A DNA stretch of 46,259 bases, from IMG/VR virus record IMGVR_UViG_3300046009_011857, positions 1 to 46,259 of that record, one strand, 5' to 3'. Below are positions 26,738 through 35,908 of the stretch, piece by piece. Within the stretch, counting starts at the first letter, position 1; every line of letters begins with the position of its first letter. The notes under the pieces were generated by a model that was given only the letters and a program-made list of their open reading frames with translations, had not been told where the DNA came from and did no database searches. Made by a program: the position numbers and the translations under genes. Origin of the DNA: a virus.

Positions 26738-27670
26738 TTATTTTCGTATAAATATTAATTCTTTTTCAAATGAATCCAGCGATTTTACTGTGATTTTAAC
26801 ATTGCCTAATTCGAATGTGCCAATGTCATTATTCTCGGCTACTATGTCATTTAACTGCGTTAAAAACGTATAATCTTGCGGGGTAAATGTACTAATATCT
26901 ATTTCAGCAACTACATTTGCTTCATCAAGAGTATGCGTAAAGAGTAAATTAAGTGCGTTAGTTAAATCAGGAGTAGCGGTACCTTTAACAGTATATGCTT
27001 TTTTATATACTTTATTGTATTTGGATATTCTAAAGCCCCATTTCTTCATGTATGCTAAATTAGATAGCATTTCAACTTCTTGATAACTATCTGCTCTTGA
27101 TGTTTTACTTACAAAGTGATAAACCATAGCGCCTGTAGCTACTTTACAATCATAACCTGCTATTTTATATCTTAAATGCACATCATCATCTTCACAGAAT
27201 TTCTTAAATGTATATCCATCTATATCTAAGTAATCATCTTTATAAACAGCAAAGAATAGTTGTGATCCGCCTTCAATCAATTCATCACTAACTTCATGTC
27301 CGAAGAATTTAAGTTTATCGTATGTTTCAATATCACGTCCGCAATCGAGTATGGTTTTACCAGCATATTGGTCTGTGTAAATTGGCGGTTCTATTCGATG
27401 ATAAACGAGCACCATCTTGCGTTTAATATACTTTAAGATTGTTTCTACAAATCCAGGATGCGGTACCATATCATTATGCATCAATACTACTACTTCACCG
27501 TTTGCTTTAGCAACAGCATTGTTGTAATTAATTCCTAATGTTACATTATCGTTTATTTCAACTACAACTTCAACCTCGTCGGTATTAGGATACATTTCTC
27601 TAATTTGCTTAACTGCAAAGTCAGTATATGTTTGGTTAGATGTGGTAGCTGGTATTATTAATGATATCAT
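26738..27670 (-). CDS. Family 2-like glycosyltransferase
   Basis: 310 aa with a GT-A fold start MISLIIPATTSN, a nucleotide-binding VVVLMHNDMVPHPGF (HND replaces the DxD metal motif), and a later WGFRISKYNKVY. In the middle, ECDDxxL is represented by KFCEDDDVHLRYKIAGYDC, typical of GT2 acceptor helices. Transfers a sugar from a nucleotide donor to glycan or protein. Overlaps the next gene, another glycosyltransferase, by 35 bases. Confidence 0.8.
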   Translation of the reverse strand: MISLIIPATTSNQTYTDFAVKQIREMYPNTDEVEVVVEINDNVTLGINYNNAVAKANGEVVVLMHNDMVPHPGFVETILKYIKRKMVLVYHRIEPPIYTDQYAGKTILDCGRDIETYDKLKFFGHEVSDELIEGGSQLFFAVYKDDYLDIDGYTFKKFCEDDDVHLRYKIAGYDCKVATGAMVYHFVSKTSRADSYQEVEMLSNLAYMKKWGFRISKYNKVYKKAYTVKGTATPDLTNALNLLFTHTLDEANVVAEIDISTFTPQDYTFLTQLNDIVAENNDIGTFELGNVKITVKSLDSFEKELIFIRK

Positions 27671-28535
27671 ATTGCATTTTGTTTTTAGTTGATGGAATTG
27701 GTTTTACAAAGTCGTTTTCATCGAATTGAGGCATTTGTCCCCATTTATTGTAAAATTTAATAGCATTTATTTGTTCTGTTTGTCTTTGTCTTTCAGATGA
27801 TTGTCCGTTATTTTCTTCTAAACGATGTGAACCACGACCTGCGAAGTGCCAAATTACAGATTTAATTGTTTGTATAAATTTAAAATCTTCGTTTTGCATT
27901 CGGATGAATAAATCCATATCGTCCCAAGATGTAGGAGCAAATAATGAATCATTTCCTCCAATATAATCCCAATCTTCTTTTTTAATTATAAACCCACCTG
28001 CACCTTCACCTCGTCTAATCATTACATCGTTTTCTTTACTAAGTTCAAATGCATATCCTCTAAATGATTCTTCATTAAAATCATCAGGATATGCTCCTAA
28101 ATCATCTAAAGGAAGGAATATATTACCAGGTTTTTGAGGTGGATTGTTGAATATATTTGGTTGCATTCTCCAAGATGATACTACGCATTTATTATTGTCA
28201 CCCATACTTTCTATAAGTGAAAGTAAAGGTAAGTCAAAGCAATCTGCAACGTAGAAATCTGATTGTAAGAATATAATGTATTTTGTTTTTACTTTATCAG
28301 CACAGAAGTTCATTCCACCACCTATTCCTCTAGCTGGTTTTACTTCTGGTTCAATGTAAATTTCTAAGTCGTATTCATCTTTAACTTGTTCAAGCCATTC
28401 ATTTGTTCCATCAGTACAGTTTTCAGCATGTACTATAAATGGAGCATCTTTAAAGTAAGCATTTTGTCTTACTGATTTAATACATAATTTAAGGTATTCT
28501 AAATTATTATATGTTGATACTGTAAATGTTATCAT
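27636..28535 (-). CDS. Family 2-like glycosyltransferase
   Basis: 299 aa. MITFTVSTYNNLEYLKLCIK opens the GT-A fold. YIIFLQSDFYVAD holds the metal-site equivalent (SDF), and SWDDMDLFIRMQNEDF is the ED-type acceptor helix. Part of a run of overlapping glycosyltransferase genes. Confidence 0.8.
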   Translation of the reverse strand: MITFTVSTYNNLEYLKLCIKSVRQNAYFKDAPFIVHAENCTDGTNEWLEQVKDEYDLEIYIEPEVKPARGIGGGMNFCADKVKTKYIIFLQSDFYVADCFDLPLLSLIESMGDNNKCVVSSWRMQPNIFNNPPQKPGNIFLPLDDLGAYPDDFNEESFRGYAFELSKENDVMIRRGEGAGGFIIKKEDWDYIGGNDSLFAPTSWDDMDLFIRMQNEDFKFIQTIKSVIWHFAGRGSHRLEENNGQSSERQRQTEQINAIKFYNKWGQMPQFDENDFVKPIPSTKNKMQYDIINNTSYHI

Positions 28536-29263
28536 GGTTTGTAATTGAATGCTTTATTTCTTATTTCTATAAAGTTACTAAATTTTCCTGTCTCTTCAAA
28601 ATATTCGAACATATTTCTTTCAGCCATATTATTAGTGTCTGCTAATTCATCCTTGAATAAATTAATTGTTTGACTTACTAAATGTATAGTAGGTGTTTTA
28701 TCGCATACACCTATTTTCCAATTATTTTCTTCACATATCATAGCTGATAAGCAATCTATGCCCCACCCATAAATTAATTTTTGAGGTATTGGGTATAACT
28801 TTTCAGCTAATTCTCTAGAAAACATTGGTGCTTGATAGTCTATGAATGGTACTTCTCTACTTCCACCTGTATGCCATGGTCTCATTGTTTTCCAACATGT
28901 TTGTTCTCCAGTATGTGGTTCTAACATGCACGGTGAGAATAATTTAAAGTCACCTTTAACCATCTCTTCACGTAACGTTTTAATATAGTCTTTACCATGA
29001 CATAATAAGTCATTATTTAATATAATTACAGAATCATATTCCGGAGACTCTAGAAATAATTCCAGTATAACACTTACACCACCACCATAACGTACATTTT
29101 CTTCAATAGCATGTGTTGTGTACTTGCTTATTTTATCTTTATGAGATCCATTATCTATTACAGCAACATCATAAATGTCTTCCTCATATGGCTTTAGTGT
29201 TTCATATAAGCTATCTGTTAGTTCAAATGTGTTGTATTGTAATATTGCAACTAGTGTTTTCAT
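28532..29263 (-). CDS. Family 2-like glycosyltransferase
   Basis: 243 aa from MKTLVAILQYNTFELTDSLY. The ATG overlaps the TGA of the upstream gene (ATGA), so I prefer it to the ATG at 29281. VIDNGS and SVIILNNDLLCHGKDY (NND) give the donor-binding pattern. The C-terminal half has YGWGIDCLSAMICEENNW, acceptor-side features. Confidence 0.8.
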   Translation of the reverse strand: MKTLVAILQYNTFELTDSLYETLKPYEEDIYDVAVIDNGSHKDKISKYTTHAIEENVRYGGGVSVILELFLESPEYDSVIILNNDLLCHGKDYIKTLREEMVKGDFKLFSPCMLEPHTGEQTCWKTMRPWHTGGSREVPFIDYQAPMFSRELAEKLYPIPQKLIYGWGIDCLSAMICEENNWKIGVCDKTPTIHLVSQTINLFKDELADTNNMAERNMFEYFEETGKFSNFIEIRNKAFNYKP

Positions 29264-29931
29264 TTTATTATATTTTCCCAATTAATAACTGGAGCGAGCC
29301 ATTCAATTTCACAATGTGTACTTAAACTAGGAATAGGTGCTAATACACTTCTTCCCTTAGTAGCGCTTAAATGTTCAAATCTTCCTCTATCACTTGGATT
29401 ACTAACGTGTACATCAAAATCTTCGTGTAATACTTTTTTATTCATAATAACACTACCTGTTGAACTTGGAACTGTTTTCCAATGGTGTGTTTTAGTAGGA
29501 AATATAACTGTTGTTAATCCTGGATAGTGGTATGGATTGTAGAAATCAGGATGATCATATAATGTAACATAATCGAGATTATCATATGTGTTGAATAATT
29601 CTTGTAATTTATAAGACCATCCAGGAACAAATGCGTAATCATTTTCTGCAAGATATACTAAATCATTATCTTCTAAATTTAAATCTTTAGCATAGTTCCA
29701 AGTATAAACATATGAAGCCCAATCCGAACCACCTTTAAAATTTACTACGTGGTTTATTCTATTATCTGATCCTGTATATTCACCATCATACATTAAATGA
29801 AAAGTAACATTAGAATCACCTTCAACACTTTTTAAAATACTATTTAAACTATTTTCATATGAAAACCAATGTGGCCTGCTTTTACCTAAACCACTTGCGT
29901 TACTAGTATGTCTGTAGAGTATGTGTATCAT
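29260..29931 (-). CDS. Glycosyltransferase-like protein
   Basis: 223 aa. LNLEDNDLVYLAENDYAFVP supplies an END variant of the DxD motif, with SGSVIMNKK later. Sequence suggests a GT-A enzyme, somewhat divergent. Fits between the NeuD-like gene and the other glycosyltransferases, with overlaps of 4 bases at both ends. Confidence 0.65.
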   Translation of the reverse strand: MIHILYRHTSNASGLGKSRPHWFSYENSLNSILKSVEGDSNVTFHLMYDGEYTGSDNRINHVVNFKGGSDWASYVYTWNYAKDLNLEDNDLVYLAENDYAFVPGWSYKLQELFNTYDNLDYVTLYDHPDFYNPYHYPGLTTVIFPTKTHHWKTVPSSTGSVIMNKKVLHEDFDVHVSNPSDRGRFEHLSATKGRSVLAPIPSLSTHCEIEWLAPVINWENIIK

Positions 29932-30506
29932 TTTATTTTTTTAGCTGGAGTTCCAACATATGTTCCTGGTTCTTCAATATGCTTAACTACTGCTGTATTT
30001 GAACCAATGGTTGCTAGACTGTGAATGGATAGTTTTTCTTTTATTGAGGAATTAGTTCCCATATAAACCATACTGTAAATTTTAACATTGCCTGATACGA
30101 TAGCTCCAGGCATTGCACTAAAGTAACTTCCTATTTCAGTATCATGTCCTATGTGATTACCTCTATTTAGTATGGCGTGGTCGCCTATAGTAATGTTTGT
30201 TGTTAGAATTGAATAAGCTCCTATAAAGCTACCCGTTCCTATATTAATATCCTTGCTTAGTAAGAGAGCTGTAGGGTGTATAAAAGTAAAGTATGTAGTT
30301 TCTTTTGGGAGACTTTGTACTATATCAAACCTAGCTCTACTATCTCCCACTGCTACCATCATAGTATACTCTTCAGGATCGAATTGAGAGATTGGCTTTG
30401 CTACATCATTAGCATATTCATCGTTTACAAAGAAAGTAACCTCTTTTTGTATTTGAGCTGCAACCTCTCTTGCGTGACCGCCATATCCAAATAAGGCTAA
30501 TTTCAT
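29928..30506 (-). CDS. NeuD/PglD-type sugar O- or N-acyltransferase
   Basis: 192 aa. N-terminal MKLALFGYGGHAREVAAQI is the Rossmann-like nucleotide-sugar half. The rest is a left-handed beta-helix of hexapeptide repeats (IGTGSFIGAYSI, ILNRGNHIGHDTEIG) with His114-type catalytic region, ending GTYVGTPAKKIK. Family members acetylate amino-sugars for surface glycans or sialic acid. Adjacent DegT-like gene fits as the preceding amination step. Confidence 0.85.
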   Translation of the reverse strand: MKLALFGYGGHAREVAAQIQKEVTFFVNDEYANDVAKPISQFDPEEYTMMVAVGDSRARFDIVQSLPKETTYFTFIHPTALLLSKDINIGTGSFIGAYSILTTNITIGDHAILNRGNHIGHDTEIGSYFSAMPGAIVSGNVKIYSMVYMGTNSSIKEKLSIHSLATIGSNTAVVKHIEEPGTYVGTPAKKIK

Positions 30507-31132
30507 TACTTGTAGATTTCAAACTTAGATAAATCTGGGTATGGTAATTCTAGATCAGTATTATGTTTTTTACTTCCGTCAGTATTATAGAATTGATTCA
30601 TTAATAACATTCCTCTAGCTGCTAGTTCAGGCATCATGTAGAAGTTCCATCCTAACATATCGAAGTTATCATCATGATATGAACATTCTCTACGTCCGCT
30701 ATATCTTGCTCTTTTAAACCAGTGGTATGCTTCTAAACTATCTGTTAATATAGCTCCACCTTTGCTTAATTTAAAATGCTTATAAGGGCCTGTAAATGAA
30801 ACACACATATGAGTTCCAGCCATATACATGTCTGCTGTGAATTTTAAAGCACTATCCCAAACATTAGTAGGTATTAATTGGTATGCTCCTTTAATTGTTT
30901 TTCCTTTTACAGGTGAAAATTTAACTTTAGCACCAGCGTGAATAATCTCACACGGTACAGAAGGATAAGTACGAGCAGGAATAGTAATTTCCATTCCTTT
31001 AACATTTTCGTACATTAATGATAAGAATAAAGCGTTTGATTGATTATCTACAGTTACAACATAAGGTGCTCCTGTATAGTCGCCTAATGCTTTTTCAAAG
31101 TCTTCAGTGATTTTGTATATTCCGTTTGCCAT
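30506..31132 (-). CDS. Short DegT/DnrJ/EryC1-like aminotransferase
   Basis: 208 aa against about 370-400 for the family. Recognisable are VTVDNQSNALFLSLMYENV (PLP phosphate area), PARTYPSVP, VWDSAL (Asp93 binding the PLP nitrogen) and SFTGPYKHFKLSKGGAI, where Lys118 is the likely Schiff-base lysine. The usual C-terminal domain is missing. No nearby remnant completes it. So it is either a minimal enzyme or a sugar-binding derivative. It should aminate a keto-sugar feeding NeuD (inference). Confidence 0.7.
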   Translation of the reverse strand: MANGIYKITEDFEKALGDYTGAPYVVTVDNQSNALFLSLMYENVKGMEITIPARTYPSVPCEIIHAGAKVKFSPVKGKTIKGAYQLIPTNVWDSALKFTADMYMAGTHMCVSFTGPYKHFKLSKGGAILTDSLEAYHWFKRARYSGRRECSYHDDNFDMLGWNFYMMPELAARGMLLMNQFYNTDGSKKHNTDLELPYPDLSKFEIYK

Positions 31133-31135
31133 AAC

Positions 31136-31714
31136 TTATTTTCTTTTTAAAATAATTAATCCATTATTATTTGTAAACACTTCATGTGTTGTCCATTCTT
31201 CATTTCCTTCTAGAAATTCATTTAGAGCAGGCATTAATCCTTTTTGTTCAAATCCATTAAACCATCCAAAAGCATCATAACTGTTAAGTTCATCTTGTGT
31301 TCCGAATAAAACAGTATCATGTACTATAATATATTTTCTTACTTTTGAAGCATGTAATTCTAACTCGGATTTAAGTTGTTTATATGAATGCCATGTATCA
31401 ATGAATAATAAATCTGTTTCTTCAATTTCTATTTCTAAATTATTTGCTTGCCAGAATTTATATTTGCAATTTATTTCATTAGCATAATTTTCAACATCTT
31501 CTATACTAGCCTTCCACTTAGATGGGTGTTGCATATCGATTGAAACCATTGTTTCAGGTCTAGCTGCTAGGAATGCATATGTTGATACAATCCATCTTAC
31601 TCCCATCTCTGTTACGTGAGTACATTCCTCAGCATATTTCTTTAATGTTGGTAAATGCTCATTAATGTCTGATATGGTGTCTGCTAAATGTTGGTATTTT
31701 TCGTCTAATGTCAT
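31136..31714 (-). CDS. SAM-dependent methyltransferase-like protein
   Basis: 192 aa. VTEMGVRWIVSTYAFLAARP resembles a degenerate motif I. ETDLLFIDTWHSYKQLKSEL and KYIIVHDTVLFG follow, a pattern of cephalosporin-hydroxylase/CmcI-like methyltransferases. Likely methylates a sugar or glycan. Overlaps the next gene by 4 bases. Confidence 0.65.
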   Translation of the reverse strand: MTLDEKYQHLADTISDINEHLPTLKKYAEECTHVTEMGVRWIVSTYAFLAARPETMVSIDMQHPSKWKASIEDVENYANEINCKYKFWQANNLEIEIEETDLLFIDTWHSYKQLKSELELHASKVRKYIIVHDTVLFGTQDELNSYDAFGWFNGFEQKGLMPALNEFLEGNEEWTTHEVFTNNNGLIILKRK

Positions 31715-32331
31715 ACTGTGTATTTTCTGCTTATATCTTTAAAATTTTCTATAAACAAGTAGCCGGGATTGTTTAATTTAAGAGGTTCAGATATCAAGTT
31801 ATAACTACTTAATAAGGTTTCCCCATATTCTTTTCTAAATCCTATAATACCCCAAGCGTATGCTTTATCTTTACTAGTAAATTCACGTTGTGGTTTTTCA
31901 TAGAATGTATTATCGCATATTACTCCCCAATTTTTATGGTCAGTAACGTTAAATAAAGCAAATATACAGTCATTACCTACTTCCATACATTTAGGTATGT
32001 CAGTAAATAAGTTTTCGGGATAATCGAATCTAGTATCAGGAAGTATCATTATATTATAATCATCCCAATATTCCTTAGCGTTTAATAGTGTTTCACCAGT
32101 AGAATCACCTCCACCAATTATGTAAGTTATATTATTGTCCTTTAAATATTGATTGAATTCTACTTTTTCTTCTCTAGTAATAACTACAGGTTCAATGTTG
32201 TATTTTCTACAAATATCTAAAGACCACTCAATTGTAGGACGTCCACTATCATCTAATAGTAGTTCCTTAGCTTCATGGGGTTGCATTCTCATTCTAGTTC
32301 CGTAACCAGCACATGGTATTAATGCTTTCAT
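31711..32331 (-). CDS. Sugar-1-phosphate nucleotidyltransferase-like protein
   Basis: 206 aa. MKALIPCAGYGTRMRMQPHE contains the G-x-G-T-R signature of NDP-sugar pyrophosphorylases with a downstream KELLLDDSG. MILPDTRFDYPE holds the metal-binding Asp. Activates a sugar phosphate to an NDP-sugar for the glycosyltransferases nearby. Confidence 0.75.
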   Translation of the reverse strand: MKALIPCAGYGTRMRMQPHEAKELLLDDSGRPTIEWSLDICRKYNIEPVVITREEKVEFNQYLKDNNITYIIGGGDSTGETLLNAKEYWDDYNIMILPDTRFDYPENLFTDIPKCMEVGNDCIFALFNVTDHKNWGVICDNTFYEKPQREFTSKDKAYAWGIIGFRKEYGETLLSSYNLISEPLKLNNPGYLFIENFKDISRKYTV

Positions 32332-32353
32332 AGCTAAATATAATTAATTTTTT

Positions 32354-32968
32354 TTATACTTTATAATAATTTGCTACTAAATCTGAATTTTTTATATAAC
32401 TTATTTTTTTCATAATAACCTGATACCCGTTATGTACTATATCTAAGTATTTGTGGTAACCATGATAAAATGAGTCCGCACCTGTTTTTACTTGTAGATA
32501 TTGTTCTTGCTCAAGACCTCCTCCGTAATCGTCAAAGATAATATAACCATTATCTTTCAAACAGTAAAATGCATTTACAGCATCTTCTAAAACATATTTT
32601 GACATATGATTACCGTCTATGTAAACAAAGTCCAAGAATTCTTTTGTTTTACCTTCATGTTGAAAAGTTTTAAAACTATCGGCAGATTCACCTAAAATAT
32701 ATGTTACCTTGTCTTCATATGGTTTAACGTTATTCTCAATAAATTTGTTAGTGTTGATATCCATAATATAGTGATGTGAACCTTCTTTACTACAAAATTT
32801 ATCTAATATGTAAACAGATGATCCACCATATAGCGCACCAATTTCTAAACACACTCTTGGTTCATCGCCATAATTAGGTAAAAAATGTTTCCACGTATCT
32901 ACGTGGTCTAAAAAGAAATAACGTTCTCCATCAGGATACTTAAAATGTTCAGGGTATTGATAACTCAT
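32354..32968 (-). CDS. SAM-dependent methyltransferase (class I)
   Basis: 204 aa. CLEIGALYGGSSVYIL is motif I. HHYIMDIN and DFVYIDGNHMSKYVLEDA give acidic post-I and motif IV, with GYIIFDDYGGGL after. This matches Methyltransf_24-type enzymes, often found in polysaccharide clusters. Probably O-methylates a sugar. Confidence 0.8.
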   Translation of the reverse strand: MSYQYPEHFKYPDGERYFFLDHVDTWKHFLPNYGDEPRVCLEIGALYGGSSVYILDKFCSKEGSHHYIMDINTNKFIENNVKPYEDKVTYILGESADSFKTFQHEGKTKEFLDFVYIDGNHMSKYVLEDAVNAFYCLKDNGYIIFDDYGGGLEQEQYLQVKTGADSFYHGYHKYLDIVHNGYQVIMKKISYIKNSDLVANYYKV

Positions 32969-33606
32969 AATGTATTGTAATAATTGTTTTGTTTTTCTTG
33001 TCTATCTATTGTTTTGGGATGTATCAACTCTAAATCATATCCTGTAGGGAGGAAAGATACGTTTGCATTGAACCCATCGTCTCCTATTATTCGTTCATGT
33101 ACTTTACCTACCCACTTAAATTGTGGAATGTTTTTACATAATCTAACTTGATAATCAGGATAATTAACCCATCCTTTTTCATCTAATCTCCATCCCCATT
33201 TTTGAATATGTTCTTGAGTTAATCCTTCTACTGTATTAATTCGAGGCACTGCATATATATCTATTTCAGGATTTATCTCTAGTATGTCTGGTAGATTTAA
33301 TATGAGTGTATCTGATAGATACTCATCAGCATCAATTTGAAATATATAATCTCGTGAGCATATGCTTTTAAGATGATTTTTAAATGATGCAAAGTCATTA
33401 TTTAGTGGATACCATATTCTATGATATTCATAGTCAGTACCTATATTATACTTTACTGCTACTTTTTTAACTTCTTCAGTAGCATTACTATCTAACTGAA
33501 GCATTATTTCATCTTCAGGACGTAAATGTTTATTTAATTGGTCTAATAAACGTTCTAACTCAACATGCTCATTGCATGCCGTTATTGCATAACTTATTGA
33601 AGGCAT
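32965..33606 (-). CDS. Family 2 glycosyltransferase
   Basis: 213 aa. MPSISYAITACNEHVELERL, then YIFQIDADEYLSD with the classic DAD metal motif, and KWVGKVHERI. Similar to WaaE/KdtX-like lipopolysaccharide glucosyltransferases. Overlaps the methyltransferase gene by 4 bases. Confidence 0.85.
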   Translation of the reverse strand: MPSISYAITACNEHVELERLLDQLNKHLRPEDEIMLQLDSNATEEVKKVAVKYNIGTDYEYHRIWYPLNNDFASFKNHLKSICSRDYIFQIDADEYLSDTLILNLPDILEINPEIDIYAVPRINTVEGLTQEHIQKWGWRLDEKGWVNYPDYQVRLCKNIPQFKWVGKVHERIIGDDGFNANVSFLPTGYDLELIHPKTIDRQEKQNNYYNTL

Positions 33607-33608
33607 AA

Positions 33609-33938
33609 CTAGTCTTTTAACAGTTGTTTTCCTGTATTTGTTGAGGTCCAGTAATGAGTTCCCTCATTACCATTTTGACCTATAACATCCATTCTTTTAT
33701 TAATTTCTTCCTCATCGCTTTCTAAAGCATGACCAACGCATGGTGGTACTCTTTTATCATAATCATCCACTTCATATCCAAAGAAATCATTTTCTAATTC
33801 GTCATCACTTTCATATTCATCATCCTTAACTTGAGCTAATTCATCTTTCAATGTATCCCATTGTTCTGGTGTTAATGTAAAGTTATTAGCTGCTGCTGTA
33901 AACCCTCTAAGCCAAATTACGAAATTTTTACTTGTCAT
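33609..33938 (-). CDS. Conserved phage hypothetical protein
   Basis: 109 aa starting MTSKNFVIWLRGFTAAANNF, then TLTPEQWDTLKDELAQVKDD. This opening is frequent in phages of Bacteroidota, with no known function. The C-terminal half is acidic. Lies 3 bases from a glycosyltransferase gene. Confidence 0.6.
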   Translation of the reverse strand: MTSKNFVIWLRGFTAAANNFTLTPEQWDTLKDELAQVKDDEYESDDELENDFFGYEVDDYDKRVPPCVGHALESDEEEINKRMDVIGQNGNEGTHYWTSTNTGKQLLKD

Positions 33939-34369
33939 TATAATGAATTTAATTTTGTAACAGCTGAGGCGAATGATTCTTTAGGGAAATATTCTATTTT
34001 ACCTAAATCAACTTTGTGTGTTTGATTTTTAGGAAAACGTGGTTTTTCTTCTTCTGTTATTTCAGTTAATGGTGCAACTGACCATCCCCAAGCGTTTTTG
34101 CTTCCGCCATTTGGGAATAATATTCCTTTTTCAGGAACATTAACAGTGCTCGGATACCATACTATACCATCTTCATCTATAAATTCTAAATCCTTAATTA
34201 ATTCAGGAAGTGATTCTTTGGAATTTTTTACAAAGTCACTGTCTTGAACCATATGTGAAGTACTCCCATACCCACAATTAAAACACATCCACTGTATGTA
34301 CTGTGGGTGGTGGTATTCGTAGCACATTTCCGCCTCGCAATGAGGACATTTTACTAAATTATCTGTCAT
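33938..34369 (-). CDS. Zinc-ribbon hypothetical protein
   Basis: 143 aa. N-terminal CPHCEAEM...WMCFNCGYG provides a two-CxxC zinc ribbon, as in transcription or nucleic-acid-binding proteins. The remainder has a beta-rich NVPEKGILFPNGGSKNAW region and a helical end. Function unknown. Confidence 0.65.
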   Translation of the reverse strand: MTDNLVKCPHCEAEMCYEYHHPQYIQWMCFNCGYGSTSHMVQDSDFVKNSKESLPELIKDLEFIDEDGIVWYPSTVNVPEKGILFPNGGSKNAWGWSVAPLTEITEEEKPRFPKNQTHKVDLGKIEYFPKESFASAVTKLNSL

Positions 34370-34393
34370 AACTTAAATTTACGAAGTATTATA

Positions 34394-34582
34394 TTATAAT
34401 CCAAAGAATTTTTTAATCTTATCTAGGATTGTTGTTTTTGTTTCATCAACAGGTTCAATACTAACACCCGCAATATATGGTGTTGCTTCTGGAGCTAATT
34501 TAGCTTCTTCTGCTTTTTTAGTTGATTTTTTCTTTGAAGCTGTTTTAGTTACTGCTTTGGTTGCTGTTTTTTTAGTTGCCAT
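34394..34582 (-). CDS. Lys/Ala-rich (histone H1-like) small protein
   Basis: 62 aa. The first 27 residues are nearly all Lys, Ala and Thr (ATKKTATKAVTKTASKKKST), like histone H1 tails. A short acidic segment and an amphipathic end (ILDKIKKFFGL) follow. DNA binding or condensation is plausible; a membrane-active helix is an alternative. Confidence 0.6.
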   Translation of the reverse strand: MATKKTATKAVTKTASKKKSTKKAEEAKLAPEATPYIAGVSIEPVDETKTTILDKIKKFFGL

Positions 34583-34609
34583 AGTGTTTGTTTTGTATAT
34601 AAATATATG

Positions 34610-35908
34610 TTATCCTACTCTCTTTAATTTAGGTAATTTAAGTTCGACTTGCTTTGGAAAATCTGGTACATATTTAGTTAATAACTCACCCAATACTTCT
34701 GTCATTTTTTCAAATGAAAAGTTTTGTTTATTTTTATAAGCTAAACGTTTTGCCTTTTCAGCATAATCTTTATAATTTTCATAAATATCTACAAAGGCAT
34801 GTCCTACTTGATTATCATCTGGTTTAAACCATTGTGCTTCAGTAAGTAACATATTGGGAGCATGAGCACTTGGGTGTACATTTTGTAATGTTCCTCCTAC
34901 TAATCCACTGAATTCTGGATTTAGAAAATCTAAATGTCCGCTCCATCCACTAGCTATGATTGGTTTTCCAACAACGCTAAATTCAAGTAATGGTCTTCCA
35001 AATCCTTCACCTTTAGTAAGTGACACCATAGCCTTTACTTTTGGGTGATTATACATACAGTTTATATCTTCATCTTCTAAATCACCATGAATAAAATACA
35101 CATTGGGTATATCTTTACCAGATACTGTTTTTCTAATACTTTCTATTTTTCTAAGTATTCTGTCTCTATCTAGGATTGAAGCAGCACCTTGTGATGTTTT
35201 TAAAATTAATGCCGGTTTTGATTTTTTATTTTTAAACACTTCTAAAAATGCTTTAATCATATATCCTACATTTTTTCTATCTTCATTAAAATCACCTTGT
35301 AACCAGTGACCTACGAATAAGTAACAGAAATCTTCTTTAATAGTACTGATGTCATCATAAATGTTAAAGTCTTTAAGTTCATCTGATTTGAAGTATTTAT
35401 TTAGATCTGCCCCTTCAAGTAGTACTTCAAGTGGTTTTTTCAACTCAATTTTTTCAACTGTTTGTCCCATTTGATTTTTCTTTTCAAAAGCGCTACTGTG
35501 AAATACTTTTTTAGAATGTTCTGATGAGACTAGGTTTAAATCCATTCTGTTTAATCCTTCAATCCAAGAAGCATCACATAATGTAGTTTCAATACCTGCT
35601 GTCATTCCTATATTGAATTTTCCTAGTGGTTGAAATTCATTAGGTACTGTGATTTGGATCCAAACATCAGGTTGTCTAGGTACATTCATTGTTAATGTGC
35701 CTATAACTCTGCTTTTTAAATCAGTATCACTTTCATGACCTGTATTTAAAGCACCAAATGGTGTTTGTCCCCATCTTTGGGATAACAATTGAATATCCCA
35801 TTCTTCACCTTTTAATTTAATAAGTGATTTTACAAAATCACGTGATCTAGCTCCGTATCCACTAACTGTGTCGATAGGGCAGCTTACTATACAAACTAGT
35901 TTACTCAT
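34610..35908 (-). CDS. Family 4-like glycosyltransferase (GT-B)
   Basis: 432 aa. N-terminal VCIVSCPIDTVSGYGARSRD (Rossmann-type start) and C-terminal MVSLTKGEGFGRPLLEFSVV with KPIIASGWSGHLDFL, the E-x7-E region of retaining GT4 enzymes. Adds a sugar using NDP donor. Paired with the next GT-B gene (overlap 4 bases). Confidence 0.85.
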   Translation of the reverse strand: MSKLVCIVSCPIDTVSGYGARSRDFVKSLIKLKGEEWDIQLLSQRWGQTPFGALNTGHESDTDLKSRVIGTLTMNVPRQPDVWIQITVPNEFQPLGKFNIGMTAGIETTLCDASWIEGLNRMDLNLVSSEHSKKVFHSSAFEKKNQMGQTVEKIELKKPLEVLLEGADLNKYFKSDELKDFNIYDDISTIKEDFCYLFVGHWLQGDFNEDRKNVGYMIKAFLEVFKNKKSKPALILKTSQGAASILDRDRILRKIESIRKTVSGKDIPNVYFIHGDLEDEDINCMYNHPKVKAMVSLTKGEGFGRPLLEFSVVGKPIIASGWSGHLDFLNPEFSGLVGGTLQNVHPSAHAPNMLLTEAQWFKPDDNQVGHAFVDIYENYKDYAEKAKRLAYKNKQNFSFEKMTEVLGELLTKYVPDFPKQVELKLPKLKRVG

